A stretch of 64,000 nt of DNA from Actinopolyspora halophila DSM 43834 (GCF_000371785.1 NZ_AQUI01000002.1:1653276-1717275), one strand, 5' to 3'. Shown: positions 49,918 to 59,230, numbered from the stretch's first letter. Notes: generated from the letters alone by a model not told the origin. Made by a program: numbers and translations.

Positions 49918-50727
49918 ATGGGACAAGACGAGGCGGTATACGCGCAGGGGCACGCGGAGAGCGTGGTCCGCTCGCAGTACTGGCGTTCGGTGGACAACTC
50001 GGCCGCCTACCTGGATCCGTACCTGCGAGCTGGTCTCGAAGTGCTCGACATCGGATGCGGACCGGGAACCATCACCGTCGACCTGGCACGTCGCGTCGCC
50101 CCCGGCACGGTCACCGGGGTGGACCCGGCCGAGTCGGTGCTGCGGCAGGCGAGGGTGACCGCCTCCGAAGCCGAGGTGCACAACGTCGTCTTCTCCCGGG
50201 GAGATGTCTTCGCGCTGCGGGCGGGGTCGAACACCTTCGATGTCACGCACGCCCACCAGGTGCTGCTGCACCTGTCCGAACCGGTGGCCGCGCTGCGCGA
50301 GATGCTGCGAGTGACCCGTCCAGGTGGACTCGTCGCCGTGCGGGACACCGACTATGCGGCCGCGACGTGGTGGCCCGCGGACTCCCGTCTGGAGCGGTGG
50401 TTGGAGATCTACCGCGCGGTCGCGCGGGCGAACGGGGCCGAACCCGACGCGGGGCGACGACTGTTGGCGTGGGCGTACGAGGCAGGAGCCTCCGAAGTGA
50501 CCCCGAGCGCCTCGGTCTGGTGCCACGCGACTCCGGAGGAGCGTGCCTGGTGGGGTGGAATGTGGGCCGAACGCGTCACGGACTCGCGGATCGCGGAGCA
50601 GGCGGTCGAGGGTGGGCACGCCACTCCGGAGGAACTGGGGGAGATCTCCGAGGCGTGGCGGGAGTGGGCGAGGAATCCGGACGGCTGGTTCGTTCTGCTG
50701 CACGGCGAGGTGCTGTGCCGCGTGTGA
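49918..50727 (+). CDS. SAM-dependent methyltransferase
   Basis: A 269-aa class I methyltransferase of the Methyltransf_11/UbiE-like group. SAM motif I VLDIGCGPGTITVDLA (near 42-57), GVDPAESVLRQAR (acidic loop), FDVTHAHQVLLHL (motif II/post II), RVTRPGGLVAVRDTDY (motif III). Opens MGQDEAVYAQGHAESVVRSQ. Substrate unknown. It appears monocistronic, with its own leaderless promoter, and is followed by an AT-rich element. Confidence 0.87.
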   Translation: MGQDEAVYAQGHAESVVRSQYWRSVDNSAAYLDPYLRAGLEVLDIGCGPGTITVDLARRVAPGTVTGVDPAESVLRQARVTASEAEVHNVVFSRGDVFALRAGSNTFDVTHAHQVLLHLSEPVAALREMLRVTRPGGLVAVRDTDYAAATWWPADSRLERWLEIYRAVARANGAEPDAGRRLLAWAYEAGASEVTPSASVWCHATPEERAWWGGMWAERVTDSRIAEQAVEGGHATPEELGEISEAWREWARNPDGWFVLLHGEVLCRV

Positions 50728-50783
50728 CACTCGCCATGCGAGCCGGAGGCGAGTTCGACCAGCGTCCTCCCGTGGGGAGGGCG

Positions 50784-50857
50784 GGAGCGGCCAATCGAGA
50801 GAAAAACAATCAAAAATCACTCTTGTGAAATTTTGTATTATTTCTTTTGGCCGTTCC
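50784..50857. repeat. AT-rich segment bounded by an 11-bp inverted repeat
   Basis: GGAGCGGCCAA (50784-50794) and TTGGCCGTTCC (50847-50857) pair over 11 bp with one G-U, around 52 bases that are only about a quarter G+C by my count. It lies between the methyltransferase and pyc. It may be a terminator with a large AT loop, a pyc regulatory region or the remnant of a small element. Confidence 0.55.
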
Positions 50858-51001
50858 TTGTCTTGAACTTTCGAACTGCCAGGTCATCCGTGCCTCATTG
50901 GGTGATCATGAGTTCCATCACGCGGGAAGAACTCCCGAAGAGGAGAATTTTCGGGGTAGTGTTCACAGGCGATCCGACACCTGCCCCAGGAGGTAGCCGG
51001 C

Positions 51002-54000
51002 ATGTTCCGCAAGGTCCTCGTCGCCAACCGCGGCGAGATCGCGATCCGCGCGTTCCGCGCCGGATACGAACTAGGCGCGAAAACCGTCGCCGTGTTCCCC
51101 CACGAGGATCGCAACTCACTGCACCGGCTCAAGGCGGACGAGTCCTACGAGATCGGCGACCCGGGACACCCGGTCCGCGCCTACCTGTCCGTCGAGGAAA
51201 TCATTCGGGCGGCCAGAACGGCCGGTGCCGATGCGATCTACCCCGGTTACGGCTTTCTCTCCGAGAACCCCGACCTCGCCGAGGCGTGCCAGCAGGCGGG
51301 CATCACGTTCATCGGCCCCTCGCACGAGATCCTCCAGCTCACCGGGAACAAGGCCAGCGCCGTCCAGGCCGCCCGCTCCGCGGGAGTGCCGGTGCTGGAG
51401 TCCTCGGCTCCGTCCAACGACATCGACGAGCTGTTGGCGACCGCGACGGACATGACCTTCCCCGTGTTCGTCAAAGCCGTGGCCGGGGGAGGCGGTCGCG
51501 GTATGCGCAGGGTCAACGAGCTCGAATCCCTGCGCGAGGCCCTCGAAGCGGCGATGCGCGAGGCGGAGTCGGCCTTCGGCGACCCCACGGTGTTCCTGGA
51601 ACAGGCCGTGGTCAACCCGCGCCACATCGAGGTGCAGATCCTCGCGGACTCGACCGGCAACGTCGTCCACCTCTACGAGCGCGACTGCTCACTGCAGCGC
51701 AGGCACCAGAAGGTCATCGAGATCGCGCCCGCTCCGAGCCTGGACTCGGATCTGCGCGAGCGGATCTGCGCGGACGCCGTCGCGTTCGCCGAACAGATCG
51801 GCTACGCCAACGCGGGCACCGTGGAGTTCCTCGTCGACGAGAACGGGAACCACGTCTTCATCGAGATGAACCCGCGCATCCAGGTGGAGCACACGGTCAC
51901 CGAGGAAGTGACCGACGCCGATCTGGTGCAGTCCCAGGTGCGCATCGCGGCGGGGGAAACGCTCGACGAACTCGGCATGTCCCAGGACAACATAGGGCTG
52001 CGCGGTGCCGCCCTGCAGTGCCGAATCACCACCGAGGACCCGGCCAACGGTTTCCGGCCGGACACCGGGATGATCAGCGCCTACCGCTCTCCCGGAGGCG
52101 CGGGGGTCCGGTTGGACGGGGGGACCTCCTTCGCGGGGACCAGCGTCAGCGCCCACTTCGACTCGATGCTGGTGAAGCTCACCTGCCGCGGGCGTGACTT
52201 CGGGACGGCCGTGGCGCGGGCACGGCGTGCCGTGGCCGAGTTCCGCATTCGAGGGGTCGCCACGAACATCCCCTTCCTGCAGGCCGTGCTCGACGATCCC
52301 GACTTCGGCGCGGGAAGAATCACCACCTCCTTCATCGACGAGCGCCCGCAGCTGCTGACGGCGCGGCACTCGGCCGACCGGGGAACCCGGTTGCTGAGCT
52401 ATCTCGCCGATGTGACCGTCAACCGCCCCTACGGGGAGCGCCCCGCGACGCCCGAGCCGCGGGAGAAGTTGCCCTCCGCCGACCTCGGCACTCCGCCACC
52501 GGCCGGCTCCAAGGACAGGCTGGACCGGCTGGGCCCGGAAGGGTTCGCGAAGTGGTTGCGCGAATCCGACGCGGTCGGGGTGACCGAAACCACGTTCAGG
52601 GACGCGCACCAGTCCCTGCTGGCGACCAGGGTGCGCACCAAGGACCTCACCGCGGTCGCGCCGCACGTGGCCCGCACCACCCCGGAGATGCTGTCCCTGG
52701 AGTGCTGGGGCGGGGCGACCTACGACGTGGCGCTGCGCTTCCTGGCCGAGGACCCGTGGGAGCGGCTGGCCGCGCTCCGGGCCGCCGTGCCGAACATCTG
52801 CCTGCAGATGTTGCTGCGCGGACGCAACACCGTCGGATACACGCCCTATCCCACCGAGGTGACCGAGCACTTCGTCGCGGAGGCCACCGACACCGGTATC
52901 GACATCTTCCGCATCTTCGACGCGCTCAACGACGTCGAACAGATGCGTCCGGCGATCGAGGCCGTCCGGAACACCGGCCGCTCGGTCGCCGAAGTGGCGC
53001 TCTGCTACACGGGTGATCTGTCCGATCCGAACGAGCAGGTGTACACGCTGGACTACTACCTGCGTCTGGCGGAACGGATCGTCGAGGCGGGTGCACACGT
53101 GCTGGCCATCAAGGACATGGCCGGGCTGTTGCGGCCACCGGCCGCCGAACGGCTCGTCTCAGCCCTGCGGAGCGAGTTCGACCTGCCCGTGCACCTGCAC
53201 ACCCACGACACCCCCGGTGGGCAGCTGGCGACCTACCACGCCGCGATCGGGGCCGGAGTGGACGCGGTGGACGGTGCCTCCGCCTCGCTGGCCGGAACCA
53301 CCTCGCAGCCCGCGCTCTCCTCGATCGTGGCGGCCACGGACCACACCGAGCGGGAAACCGGGCTCGACCTGGACTCCGTCTGTGACCTGGAGCCCTACTG
53401 GGAGTCGGTCCGCAAGGTCTACAAGCCCTTCGAGGCGGGGCTCGCCGCGCCCACCGGGCGCGTCTACCGGCACGAGATCCCAGGGGGGCAGCTGTCCAAC
53501 CTGCGCACCCAGGCCGTCGCTCTCGGACTCGGCGACAAGTTCGAGGAGATCGAGGCGATGTACGCCGCGGCGGACCGGATGCTGGGGCGGCTGGTCAAGG
53601 TGACCCCCTCCTCGAAGGTGGTCGGCGATCTCGCGCTGCACCTGGTGGGGGCGGGCGTGGACCCGGCCGAGTTCGAAGCCGAGCCGCACAAGTTCGACAT
53701 CCCGGATTCGGTCATCGGCTTCCTGCAGGGCGAGCTCGGTGATCCGCCCGCCGGGTGGCCGGAACCGTTCCGCACTCGTGCGTTGCAGGGGCGTTCCGAG
53801 GGAAGGCATCTGGTCGACCTCTCCGAGGAGGATCGCAAGGGGCTGGTCACGGAGCGGCGCGCTACGTTGAACCGCTTGCTGTTCGCCAAACCGAGCAAGG
53901 ACTTCGCCGAACACCGCCACGCCTACGGCGACACCTCGCTGCTGAGCAGCAAGGACTTCTTCTACGGTCTCCGTCCCGGCGAGGAATACGCGGTGGACCT

Positions 54001-54379
54001 GGATCAGGGCGTGCGGTTGCTGATCGGGCTGGAGGCCATCAGCGAGGCCGACGAGCGCGGCGTACGCACCGTCATGGCCATCCTGAACGGTCAGATGCGT
54101 CCGATCCAGGTTCGGGACAGGTCGGTCGCCTCCGAACTGCCCGTTGCGGAGAAGGCCGAGCGGACGAACCCCGACCACGTGGCGGCCCCCTTCTCCGGAG
54201 TGGTCACGCTGTCCGCCTCCGAGGGCGACGTGGTCGAGAGCGGGCAGACGGTCGCCACGATCGAGGCGATGAAGATGGAGGCCGCGATCACCGCACAGCG
54301 GAGCGGGACGGTCAAACGCGTGGCGATCGGCTCGGTCCAACAGGTCGAGGGCGGTGACCTGATCATCGAGATCGGCTGA
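51002..54379 (+). CDS. pyc: Pyruvate carboxylase
   Basis: A 1125-aa single-chain pyruvate carboxylase: carboxylates pyruvate to oxaloacetate (anaplerosis). Biotin carboxylase domain 1-450 (VANRGEIAIRAFRA, ATP-grasp GGGGRGMRRV, EMNPRIQVEHTVTEEVT), carboxyltransferase domain about 520-800 (FRDAHQSLLATRVRT, IKDMAGLLRP), tetramerisation/PC_OADA domain, and biotin carrier domain with the biotinylated Lys1091 in EAMKMEA, 34 residues from the end. AGGAGG precedes ATG 51002. Upstream is the AT-rich element. Confidence 0.97.
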   Translation: MFRKVLVANRGEIAIRAFRAGYELGAKTVAVFPHEDRNSLHRLKADESYEIGDPGHPVRAYLSVEEIIRAARTAGADAIYPGYGFLSENPDLAEACQQAGITFIGPSHEILQLTGNKASAVQAARSAGVPVLESSAPSNDIDELLATATDMTFPVFVKAVAGGGGRGMRRVNELESLREALEAAMREAESAFGDPTVFLEQAVVNPRHIEVQILADSTGNVVHLYERDCSLQRRHQKVIEIAPAPSLDSDLRERICADAVAFAEQIGYANAGTVEFLVDENGNHVFIEMNPRIQVEHTVTEEVTDADLVQSQVRIAAGETLDELGMSQDNIGLRGAALQCRITTEDPANGFRPDTGMISAYRSPGGAGVRLDGGTSFAGTSVSAHFDSMLVKLTCRGRDFGTAVARARRAVAEFRIRGVATNIPFLQAVLDDPDFGAGRITTSFIDERPQLLTARHSADRGTRLLSYLADVTVNRPYGERPATPEPREKLPSADLGTPPPAGSKDRLDRLGPEGFAKWLRESDAVGVTETTFRDAHQSLLATRVRTKDLTAVAPHVARTTPEMLSLECWGGATYDVALRFLAEDPWERLAALRAAVPNICLQMLLRGRNTVGYTPYPTEVTEHFVAEATDTGIDIFRIFDALNDVEQMRPAIEAVRNTGRSVAEVALCYTGDLSDPNEQVYTLDYYLRLAERIVEAGAHVLAIKDMAGLLRPPAAERLVSALRSEFDLPVHLHTHDTPGGQLATYHAAIGAGVDAVDGASASLAGTTSQPALSSIVAATDHTERETGLDLDSVCDLEPYWESVRKVYKPFEAGLAAPTGRVYRHEIPGGQLSNLRTQAVALGLGDKFEEIEAMYAAADRMLGRLVKVTPSSKVVGDLALHLVGAGVDPAEFEAEPHKFDIPDSVIGFLQGELGDPPAGWPEPFRTRALQGRSEGRHLVDLSEEDRKGLVTERRATLNRLLFAKPSKDFAEHRHAYGDTSLLSSKDFFYGLRPGEEYAVDLDQGVRLLIGLEAISEADERGVRTVMAILNGQMRPIQVRDRSVASELPVAEKAERTNPDHVAAPFSGVVTLSASEGDVVESGQTVATIEAMKMEAAITAQRSGTVKRVAIGSVQQVEGGDLIIEIG

Positions 54380-54553
54380 ACGGCTCTTCCCGAGCGGCTC
54401 CGTGCGGGGTGCCGGGCGGTCGGTGCGGGAACCGCTGCCCGGTCCCGCCCGAAGCGTCCCCGACGGGAGGGGCTGCGGGCCGGGGAAGCGCGTCTCGTTC
54501 TCGTGGCCCACCCTCCGTGTTCGCGGTACGCCCGAATGGGCGAGGATGGAGCG

Positions 54554-55117
54554 GTGACCAGAATCGTTGCGGGAAGCGCCGGTGGACGTCGGATCGAGGT
54601 TCCGCAGCGCGGGACGAGGCCAGTCACCGAACGGGTGCGGGAGGCCTTGTTCAGCGCGCTCGAGGCGATGACCGATCTGTCCGACATGCGCGTGCTGGAT
54701 CTGTTCTCCGGGTCCGGCGGTTTCGGCTTCGAAGCCCTGTCCCGGGGGGCGGCGCACACCACGTTCGTCGAGTCGGACCGGAAGGCCGCCGCCGTGCTGC
54801 GTCGCAACGCGGCGGGGCTGGGGTTCGATTCCTTCGAAGTGCGCCAGGCGCCGGTGCGTTCGGTGCTGTCCGGGGCACCACGCGAACCCTATGACCTGGT
54901 TTTCGCCGATCCGCCCTTCGCGATGGATCCGACTGAGCTGGACGAGTGCTGGACGGCGCTGGTGTTCAACCAGTGGTTGAGCACGGACGGGCTGGTCATA
55001 GTCGAGCGGTTCTGGAACACCCCGGCGCCGGAGTGGCCGCGGGGGCTGGAGCCGCTGCGGAGCAAGCGGTACGGCGACGCGGCCGTGTACTGGGCCGAGC
55101 ACGTCGTGCGGCAGTGA
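54554..55117 (+). CDS. rsmD: 16S rRNA (guanine(966)-N2)-methyltransferase RsmD
   Basis: A 187-aa RsmD methylating G966 of 16S rRNA. GTG 54554 gives TRIVAGSAGGRRI, the family start; RPVTERVREALFSAL; SAM motif VLDLFSGSGGFGFEALSRGA; catalytic FADPPF motif near 116. Lies directly upstream of coaD, the usual pairing in bacteria. An in-frame ATG at 54536 would add six residues. Confidence 0.93.
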   Translation: MTRIVAGSAGGRRIEVPQRGTRPVTERVREALFSALEAMTDLSDMRVLDLFSGSGGFGFEALSRGAAHTTFVESDRKAAAVLRRNAAGLGFDSFEVRQAPVRSVLSGAPREPYDLVFADPPFAMDPTELDECWTALVFNQWLSTDGLVIVERFWNTPAPEWPRGLEPLRSKRYGDAAVYWAEHVVRQ

Positions 55118-55221
55118 GAGCCGCGACGTCCGCGCGGGCACCGGGGTGTTGCTCGGCGGGCGCGGTGAATCACGCCACCTCGACCTGAGTTCCTCCGGAG
55201 GATACTGCTAAGTTGCCGCTC

Positions 55222-55707
55222 ATGAGGCGTGCCGTCTGTCCAGGCTCTTATGATCCGGTCACCAATGGCCATTTGGACATAATCGAGCGAGCTGCCGGTC
55301 TGTTCGACGAGGTGACCGTCGCCGTCCTCGTGAACAAGAGCAAGAAGAGCCTGTTCGACGTCGACGAGCGAATCGAGATGCTGCGCGAGGTCAGCAAGCC
55401 GTGGCCGAACGTGGTCGTGGATTCCTGGCACGGTCTGCTGGTGGACTACTGCAAGGCGAACGGTATCGGTGCCATCGTCAAGGGACTGCGCGCCGTCAGC
55501 GACTTCGACTACGAGTTGCAGATGGCGCAGATGAACCAGCGGCTCTCGGGAGTCGAGACGCTTTTCATGTCGACCAACCCGCTGTACAGCTTCCTGGCCA
55601 GTTCCCTGGTCAAGGAGGTGGCCACCTACGGCGGCGACGTCTCCAACCTGCTTCCCCCCAAGATCGAGCGGCGCTTGCTGGACCGGTTGGCCGAAACGGC
55701 CGAGTGA
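55222..55707 (+). CDS. coaD: Phosphopantetheine adenylyltransferase
   Basis: A 161-aa CoaD, penultimate enzyme of coenzyme A synthesis. [16 protein letters not shown] with the (T/H)xGH nucleotidyltransferase motif near 17-20; [33 protein letters not shown] (ISSTxxR-like region). ATG 55222 is preferred over TTG 55213: it matches the usual N-terminus, and TAAGTT ends 7 nt upstream (leaderless pattern). Confidence 0.95.
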   Translation: MRRAVCPGSYDPVTNGHLDIIERAAGLFDEVTVAVLVNKSKKSLFDVDERIEMLREVSKPWPNVVVDSWHGLLVDYCKANGIGAIVKGLRAVSDFDYELQMAQMNQRLSGVETLFMSTNPLYSFLASSLVKEVATYGGDVSNLLPPKIERRLLDRLAETAE

Positions 55708-55759
55708 TCCCGCACTTCGTGCCGTCGTGCGACGAAGGGGCGGGCGGAGGCCGGTGGAG

Positions 55760-56224
55760 TCAGTCCAGGGCCATTTTCATGCCCACATGAGTGACCCTGA
55801 ACCCGAGTCGCTCGTAGAAGCGGTGCGCGTCTTCGCGGCCGCGGTCGGAGGTCAGCCGGATCTGTCCGGCACCGCGCTGCCGTGCCACGGAGATCGCCCA
55901 TTCGCACATGCGTTTTCCGATCCCCAGGCCGCGCAGGTCCGAACGCACCCGAACCGCCTCGAGCTGGGCCCGTTTGGTGCCGAGGTGCGACAGGCCCGCG
56001 AGCAGACTCAGTTGCAGGGTGCCGACGACCTCCCCCGCCCGCTCCGCGACGACCAGCAGCTGGTTCGGATCGGCGTCGGTCTCGGCGAACGCCGCGTGGT
56101 AGGCGGGGTCGCCCGGCTGCTCACGGACCCTTCCCAGCTCGTCGTCGGCGAGCAGGGAAACCACCGTGTCCACGTCCCGCTGCGTTGCGCGGCGGAAACT
56201 CACTTCGTCGTCCACGTCGTCCAT
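55760..56224 (-). CDS. GNAT family N-acetyltransferase
   Basis: A 154-aa acetyltransferase: RRATQRDVDTVVSLLADDEL opening, VAERAGEVVGTLQLS strand, acetyl-CoA loop VRSDLRGLGIGKRMCEWAI, and DAHRFYERLGF. ATG 56224; a TACACT box lies 9 nt upstream on the minus strand. Convergent with coaD. Substrate unknown. Confidence 0.87.
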   Translation of the reverse strand: MDDVDDEVSFRRATQRDVDTVVSLLADDELGRVREQPGDPAYHAAFAETDADPNQLLVVAERAGEVVGTLQLSLLAGLSHLGTKRAQLEAVRVRSDLRGLGIGKRMCEWAISVARQRGAGQIRLTSDRGREDAHRFYERLGFRVTHVGMKMALD

Positions 56225-56349
56225 CGGTCGATCAGTGTAATCGGACGCTCAGCGGAGCGGTTCCCGTTGCCTCACCGTGGAACTGCTCGCCACCGGGGAT
56301 TAACGAAAACGCTGGCCCGCGGCCATGTGGCGGATTTAACGTGACGATC

Positions 56350-56793
56350 ATGCGCAAACACAATGTGAAAACGCCGAAGGCGTTGCTGGCAGGTCTGTTC
56401 GCCGTGCTGGGGCTGCTGGTTCCCGCCACGGTCGCCTCGGCGGAGCCCGTCCTGTCGCACTCGGCGGGGAGTTCGACCGCTCTGCCCGCCGAGTGCGGTA
56501 ACACCTCCGGTTTCGAACAGGTCGCACTGTCCGATCTTCCCTCCGAAGCAACCGACACCGTGCGGTTGATCCAGCAGGGAGGGCCTTATCCGTATCCGGA
56601 GGACGGTGGGGTCTTCCACAACTGGGAAGGCATTCTGCCCGACTGTCCGGAGGGGTACTACCACGAGTACACCGTCGACACCCCGGGAGTCGATCACAGG
56701 GGTGCCCGACGCTTCGTGGTCGGCTCCGAGGGCGAGTACTTCTACACCGACGATCACTACGAGAGCTTCCGGCTCACCGACATCAACTCCTGA
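56350..56793 (+). CDS. Secreted guanyl-specific ribonuclease (RNase Sa/N1 family)
   Basis: A 147-aa exported ribonuclease. Signal peptide about 1-31 with a hydrophobic core (LLAGLFAVLGLLVPATVASA) and an ASA cleavage site. The mature part follows Streptomyces RNase Sa: LPSEATDTVRLI, VFHNWEGILP, YYHEYTV, RGARRFVVG, DDHYESF. The general base Glu106, Arg117, Arg121 and general acid His136 of the family are all present, so it should be active and cut after G. The usual terminal disulfide is changed: Cys49 could pair with Cys99, and the C-terminal Cys of RNase Sa is missing. No barstar-like inhibitor gene is adjacent. GTG 56341 is an alternative start. Confidence 0.88.
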   Translation: MRKHNVKTPKALLAGLFAVLGLLVPATVASAEPVLSHSAGSSTALPAECGNTSGFEQVALSDLPSEATDTVRLIQQGGPYPYPEDGGVFHNWEGILPDCPEGYYHEYTVDTPGVDHRGARRFVVGSEGEYFYTDDHYESFRLTDINS

Positions 56794-56801
56794 ACGGGAC
56801 G

Positions 56802-57932
56802 TCAGCTCCTCAACAGCGGGTCGTTCGACGACGGGTTCCTCCGCGCGGGAAGCGCTGCTCCCACCGCGGGGAGCGGTCGGAGCGAGGTGGTCACGCCTTC
56901 TCCTCCTCGCGGATCGCGCGGGCGATCCTGTCCGGGGAGACCCGTTGCCTGGCGATGTAGTACAGCGTGCTGCCCGCGGGTAGCCGGGTTTCCCATTCCG
57001 GGCTGACCAACAGGTCGTTCTGGGTGCGTACGGCCAGTACCGTTGCGCCGTAACGCTTGCCCAGAGCGACCTGGCACTCGCCGTAGGTCGCCCGTTCGAG
57101 CGAGTCGGGCAGCCGGCACGAGTAGGTGTTCCCCCCCGCCGTGGGTGACGAGCTCGGCGTAAACCTGGGTGATCCCGGGATCCAGCAGCTCCTCGGTGAT
57201 CATCTGCGGAGTGTGCCACTGGACGCACCTGATGGAACTGTTCACGTAGCGCAAGTGCTCGGCCCTGCTCATGTCCCGCAGGGCGACCACGGGGGCCAGC
57301 TCGGGACTGACGTGGTCGACGGTGACGGCTATGGCGAGTGCCTCGTTGTCGTCGTGGGCGTCGATGAGGACCGAACGGGCCCGTTGCACGCCTGCTCGGC
57401 GCAGCACTTCGTCCGTGCTGACGTCACCGCGGACGAAGCCGATACCGCGGTCCGGCACGGGATTCCTGTCCACTTCGTCCCAGGCGGCGAGCACGACCGG
57501 GTGACGGCCGTCGGCCAGCAGTTCATCGAGGATGCGTTCACTGCGACCCGAGTGATATCCCAACATCAGCACGTGTCCGGACACGTGCAGCGTGGCGGTT
57601 CCGCTCATTCGCTTCCCCCTAGCCGTTTCCAGTTTCGTCGCCAGATGAGTGAACAGGGTCGTCAACGTCGCGATCCCTCCGACGATCACGTACACGCCGA
57701 CGGTGTGCCCTCCGGTCGTCTCCGGGTAGAAATCCCCGTAGCCCACGGTGGACGTGGTGACCAGGAACCACCACCAGTAGTTGGCCGGTCGTACGAGCTC
57801 GCTGTCGGCGGATTCGAACAGCGCCATCAACGGCCAACTCGTGAAGAACACGAAAACGATCACGACGGTGGGGGTGGCCCACGAACGGGGGCCGACGAAG
57901 CGCTGCAGCAGGCGGAACAGCACGGTGTACAA
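56802..57932 (-). CDS. Potassium channel with RCK domain, frameshifted C-terminus
   Basis: As written, the frame gives 376 aa. Residues 1-265 are a two-TM potassium channel: TM1 at 21-38, selectivity filter TVGYGD at 62-67, TM2 at about 78-97, then a TrkA-N/RCK nucleotide-binding domain (GHVLMLGYHSGRSERIL, GDVSTDEVLRRAGV). After THGGG the translation becomes Arg/Pro/Gly-rich with no similarity. The other frame continues a normal RCK-C-like domain to a stop at 56891. TTG 57932 is supported by GGAGG. Either a real disruption or a base miscounted in the G7 tract at 57131-57137. Confidence 0.8.
   Translation of the reverse strand: MYTVLFRLLQRFVGPRSWATPTVVIVFVFFTSWPLMALFESADSELVRPANYWWWFLVTTSTVGYGDFYPETTGGHTVGVYVIVGGIATLTTLFTHLATKLETARGKRMSGTATLHVSGHVLMLGYHSGRSERILDELLADGRHPVVLAAWDEVDRNPVPDRGIGFVRGDVSTDEVLRRAGVQRARSVLIDAHDDNEALAIAVTVDHVSPELAPVVALRDMSRAEHLRYVNSSIRCVQWHTPQMITEELLDPGITQVYAELVTHGGGEHLLVPAARLARTGDLRRVPGRSGQALRRNGTGRTHPERPVGQPGMGNPATRGQHAVLHRQATGLPGQDRPRDPRGGEGVTTSLRPLPAVGAALPARRNPSSNDPLLRS
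56891..57137 (-). pseudogene. Out-of-frame C-terminal (TrkA-C-like) part of the channel gene
   Basis: Removing one base from the 7-base C tract (plus strand 57131-57137) would join the channel to this frame, giving NTYSCRLPDSLERATYGECQ, then VALGKRYGATVLAVR and GSTLYYIARQRV, and a stop at 56891-56893 for a total of 346 aa. This reads like a normal regulatory RCK C-domain, unlike the literal reading frame. Confidence 0.7.
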
Positions 57933-58231
57933 GCCGACCTCCGGGAACAGCGGTCCTCATCGGGGAGAATTGCGATGCCGTGGACCGGGCGCGTGGCCCT
58001 CGGCGCGGTCCGGCCCGGGAGGCGACGATACCCGCGACCGTGGACACGCGGTGGTCCATGTCCCGCGTACCGGGGGCTGCGCCGGGCAGACTGGAGCGCG
58101 TGGTGGGACCCGCCGTGACCGGTTCGAAACGCCCGGTCCCGGGGTGATCCACGACAGGTGCCGCTTGCTCTGAGAAGCTGACCCGGCCGGGCAAGTATCC
58201 TTCGGGTGAACACAACTGCAGGGAGATCGAC
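57933..58231. other. Divergent channel / sepIVA intergenic region
   Basis: 299 bases with both promoters expected. TATCCT near 58196 is a possible -10 box for sepIVA. No gene found. Confidence 0.4.
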
Positions 58232-58975
58232 GTGTACCGGGTGTTCGAGGCGCTCGACGAGCTCGTCACGATCGTTGAGGAAGCGCGAAGTGTTCCGATG
58301 ACCTCTGGATGCGTCGTGCCGCGTGGCGACGTCCTGGAGCTGCTCGACGAGGTGCGAGATTCGTACCCCTCCGAGCTCGACGATGCTCAGGACGTGCTCG
58401 ATCACCGGGACGAGCTGGTCAACAAGGCCAAGACAGAGGCCGATCAGAGTTTGAGCAGCGCGCGTTCGGAGGCCGACAAGACCTCCTCCGAGGCGCGTGC
58501 CGAGGCGGAGAAGATGCTCGCCGACGCGCGGGAGCGCGCCGACGAGATCATCGCGCAGGCCCGTTCCGAGGCCGAGCAGACCATCAACAACGCGCGACGT
58601 GAGTACGAGGAGTACGTGGCCAGAGCGCAGTCCGAGTCCGACCGGATGGTTCAGGCGGGACGTGCCGCCTACGACCAGTCGCTCCACGAGGGGCGTTCGG
58701 AGCAGGCGCGGTTGGTTTCCGAGACCGAGGTGGTGCAGCAGTCCCAGCACGAGGCCAGTCGTCTGGTCGAAGAGGCCAAGGAGGAGGCGGAGCGTTTGCG
58801 CGGTGACTGCGACGCCTACGTCGACTCGCGGTTGGCGGATTTCGAGGAGTTGCTCGGTCGGACGCTGCGTACCGTGGGGAAGGGCAGGCAACAGCTGCGT
58901 CGTCCCATCAGCGCGCCGTTCGACTACGAGGAGTGGCAGCCCTCGGAGAACGGTGCACCCGCCAGCGAGCACTGA
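58232..58975 (+). CDS. sepIVA: SepIVA-like DivIVA-domain septation protein
   Basis: A 247-aa largely coiled-coil protein. Residues 1-45 resemble the N-terminal DivIVA-like motif (YRVFEALDELVTIVEEAR, VVPRGDVLELLDEVR); residues 50-215 are a long Glu/Ala/Arg coiled coil (repeats such as ARAEAEKMLADARERADEI). Matches mycobacterial Rv2927c/SepIVA, needed for septum placement and elongation, in length, plan and position before the DUF177-rnc-mutM cluster. GGGAG precedes GTG 58232. Confidence 0.85.
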   Translation: MYRVFEALDELVTIVEEARSVPMTSGCVVPRGDVLELLDEVRDSYPSELDDAQDVLDHRDELVNKAKTEADQSLSSARSEADKTSSEARAEAEKMLADARERADEIIAQARSEAEQTINNARREYEEYVARAQSESDRMVQAGRAAYDQSLHEGRSEQARLVSETEVVQQSQHEASRLVEEAKEEAERLRGDCDAYVDSRLADFEELLGRTLRTVGKGRQQLRRPISAPFDYEEWQPSENGAPASEH

Positions 58976-59230
58976 CGGTCCAGGCTGCGTGGTTCCGTTC
59001 GGGCCCCGGGCGTCTCGGCGCGGTTTCGTCCTCGTTCCGCTGGTCGCGTAGCCTGGAGTGGGTGGCCTGCCTGGTTCCGTACTCGTCGGTGCGCAAGGGC
59101 CGCGAAGTACGATCACGTGATGCGCTGCCGTCCGTTCGCCGGGGTCCGTTGCGGCGGGCGGCCGGTGGTGTGAACCTTCCGATCGGGTGTGCAGGCCCGT
59201 CAACCGTGGAATGCCGAGCCGAAACCACAG

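Noticed and set aside
47760-49997. Minus-strand frame of about 745 codons antisense to recG
   Set aside because: Shadow frame; composition and lack of motifs give it away.
53159-55141. Minus-strand frame antisense to pyc and rsmD
   Set aside because: Shadow frame, no recognisable domain.
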